Shown: one piece after another, positions 6,727-7,283 of the stretch
Position numbering within the stretch: the stretch's first letter is position 1
Layout: every line of letters begins with the position of its first letter
From: an uncultured bacterium
GTDB taxonomy: Bacteria; Edwardsbacteria; AC1; EtOH8
NCBI GenBank assembly: GCA_937958665.1
Contig: CALGNM010000033.1
Coordinates: forward strand, 1-7,283
DNA: 7,283 nt
Reading direction: 5' to 3'
Translations under genes and position numbers: made by a program
The notes under the pieces: model-generated
What the model saw: only the letters and a program-made list of their open reading frames with translations
Databases searched by the model: none
Told to the model about the DNA's origin: nothing

Positions 6727-7235
6727 CCAGACCGCCGGGGCCGGCCGCCCGGTCAGCCCCGAGAAGGTGGTCAGCCTGCTGGTCGACAGCGCTTTGGTGG
6801 CCAAGCTGATGGCCGATTATCCGGATGCTGAGAAAAGGCTGGACCGGGCCATAGAGCTTTCGCTCGCCTGGGGCCATGATTTCCACCGGGCCCTATCCGA
6901 GAAGGCCGCCCTTTATTATCTTTGGGGGCAAATTTGACCGAGGGCTGCAGATAGCTCATGAGGTGATTGAAGCCGGGGGAGGGAAAAACAGCGAGAGCTT
7001 GGCCAGCGCCCATAACACCAGCGGAAACATCCACCTTCGCTTATGCGAATTCGATCTGGCGGAGGATCATTTCAAGCAGGCGCTGGAGCATTACCGGCAG
7101 ATGGGGATGGAGATTTCCATCGGGACCGTCATTAACAACCTGGCCAACATCTACAACATTCGGGGGGATTACAGCCGGGCCCGGGATCTTTACCTGAATG
7201 CCCTGGAGAAGTTCGAGGCCCAGAACGACATCTTT
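6713..7235 (+). CDS. TPR-repeat protein, frameshifted and 3'-truncated
   Basis: The ATG at 6713 overlaps the end of dtd by 14 nt and has AAGGAG at 6698-6703, 9 nt upstream. As written, the frame ends at TGA 6935-6937 after 74 residues. However, the frame shifted by one base stays open from there to the adapter and continues the same protein. Dropping one G from the run of five at 6924-6928 gives YYLWGKFDRGLQIAHEV in place of the stop. The repaired 174-residue product has three tetratricopeptide-like helical hairpins at about 57-88, 95-128 and 135-168, with features such as NNLANIYNIRGDYSRARDLY. The gene runs off the molecule, so any C-terminal output domain is unknown. TPRs mediate protein-protein contact; no more specific role can be given. 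The break may be a sequencing error or a real mutation. Confidence 0.8.
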
Positions 7236-7283
7236 AGATCGGAAGAGCGTCGTGTAGGGAAAGAGTGTAGATCTGGGTGGTCG
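7236..7283 (-). other. Illumina P5/Read 1 adapter, reverse complement (artefact)
   Basis: The sequence begins AGATCGGAAGAGCGTCGTG and matches the reverse complement of the adapter at the left end, with one mismatch (G for C at 7275). Genomic sequence ends at 7235, inside the TPR gene. Confidence 0.97.

Noticed and set aside
6924-6937. Programmed ribosomal frameshifting in the TPR gene
   Set aside because: No stimulatory stem-loop or known slippery arrangement is evident. A one-base error or mutation in a five-G run is simpler.
6967-7197. A 76-codon + strand ORF near the right end
   Set aside because: It lies in the wrong frame. The neighbouring frame gives continuous TPR sequence across the same bases.
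1-7283. Terminal inverted repeats suggesting a transposon or linear element
   Set aside because: Both ends are Illumina adapter sequence.

Overview
This window looks like one sequenced molecule from an uncultured, probably anaerobic, GC-rich bacterium. All six genes lie on the + strand, most behind clear Shine-Dalgarno sites. Arginine CGG and leucine CTG codons are favoured. The evidence for anaerobic life is a tungsten/molybdopterin-type aldehyde:ferredoxin oxidoreductase (AOR) beside a polyferredoxin. I cannot assign a phylum from the sequence. Bases 1-45 and 7236-7283 are Illumina adapter in inverted orientation, so both ends are artificial and the first and last genes are cut.

Region 1 (46-3046) is a signalling operon. 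It holds a 5'-truncated PAS sensor histidine kinase, a stand-alone Rcp1-type response regulator, and a receiver-PAS-HD-GYP protein predicted to hydrolyse cyclic-di-GMP. Gaps of 13 and 14 nt suggest co-transcription. An 18-codon ORF overlaps the HD-GYP stop codon and has a good Shine-Dalgarno site. A GNRA-loop terminator (3073-3107) closes the operon.

Region 2 (3113-6199) starts with an extended -10 promoter. A 127-residue polyferredoxin and an 871-residue AOR-family protein follow, 10 nt apart. They probably form a two-subunit oxidoreductase in which the AOR subunit oxidises or reduces a substrate at its metal-pterin site and the polyferredoxin carries the electrons. Three features are unusual: the first cluster motif of the ferredoxin lacks one cysteine, the AOR cluster motif is CX3CX3C, and the AOR ends in about 120 residues that resemble a histone H1 tail.

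Region 3 (6200-7235) carries dtd (D-aminoacyl-tRNA deacylase), which overlaps the start of a tetratricopeptide-repeat (TPR) protein. The TPR gene is broken by an apparent one-base frameshift in a G run and is then cut by the adapter. No tRNA, rRNA, CRISPR array or insertion sequence is visible. The most unusual item is the AOR-histone-like-tail protein with its modified polyferredoxin partner.
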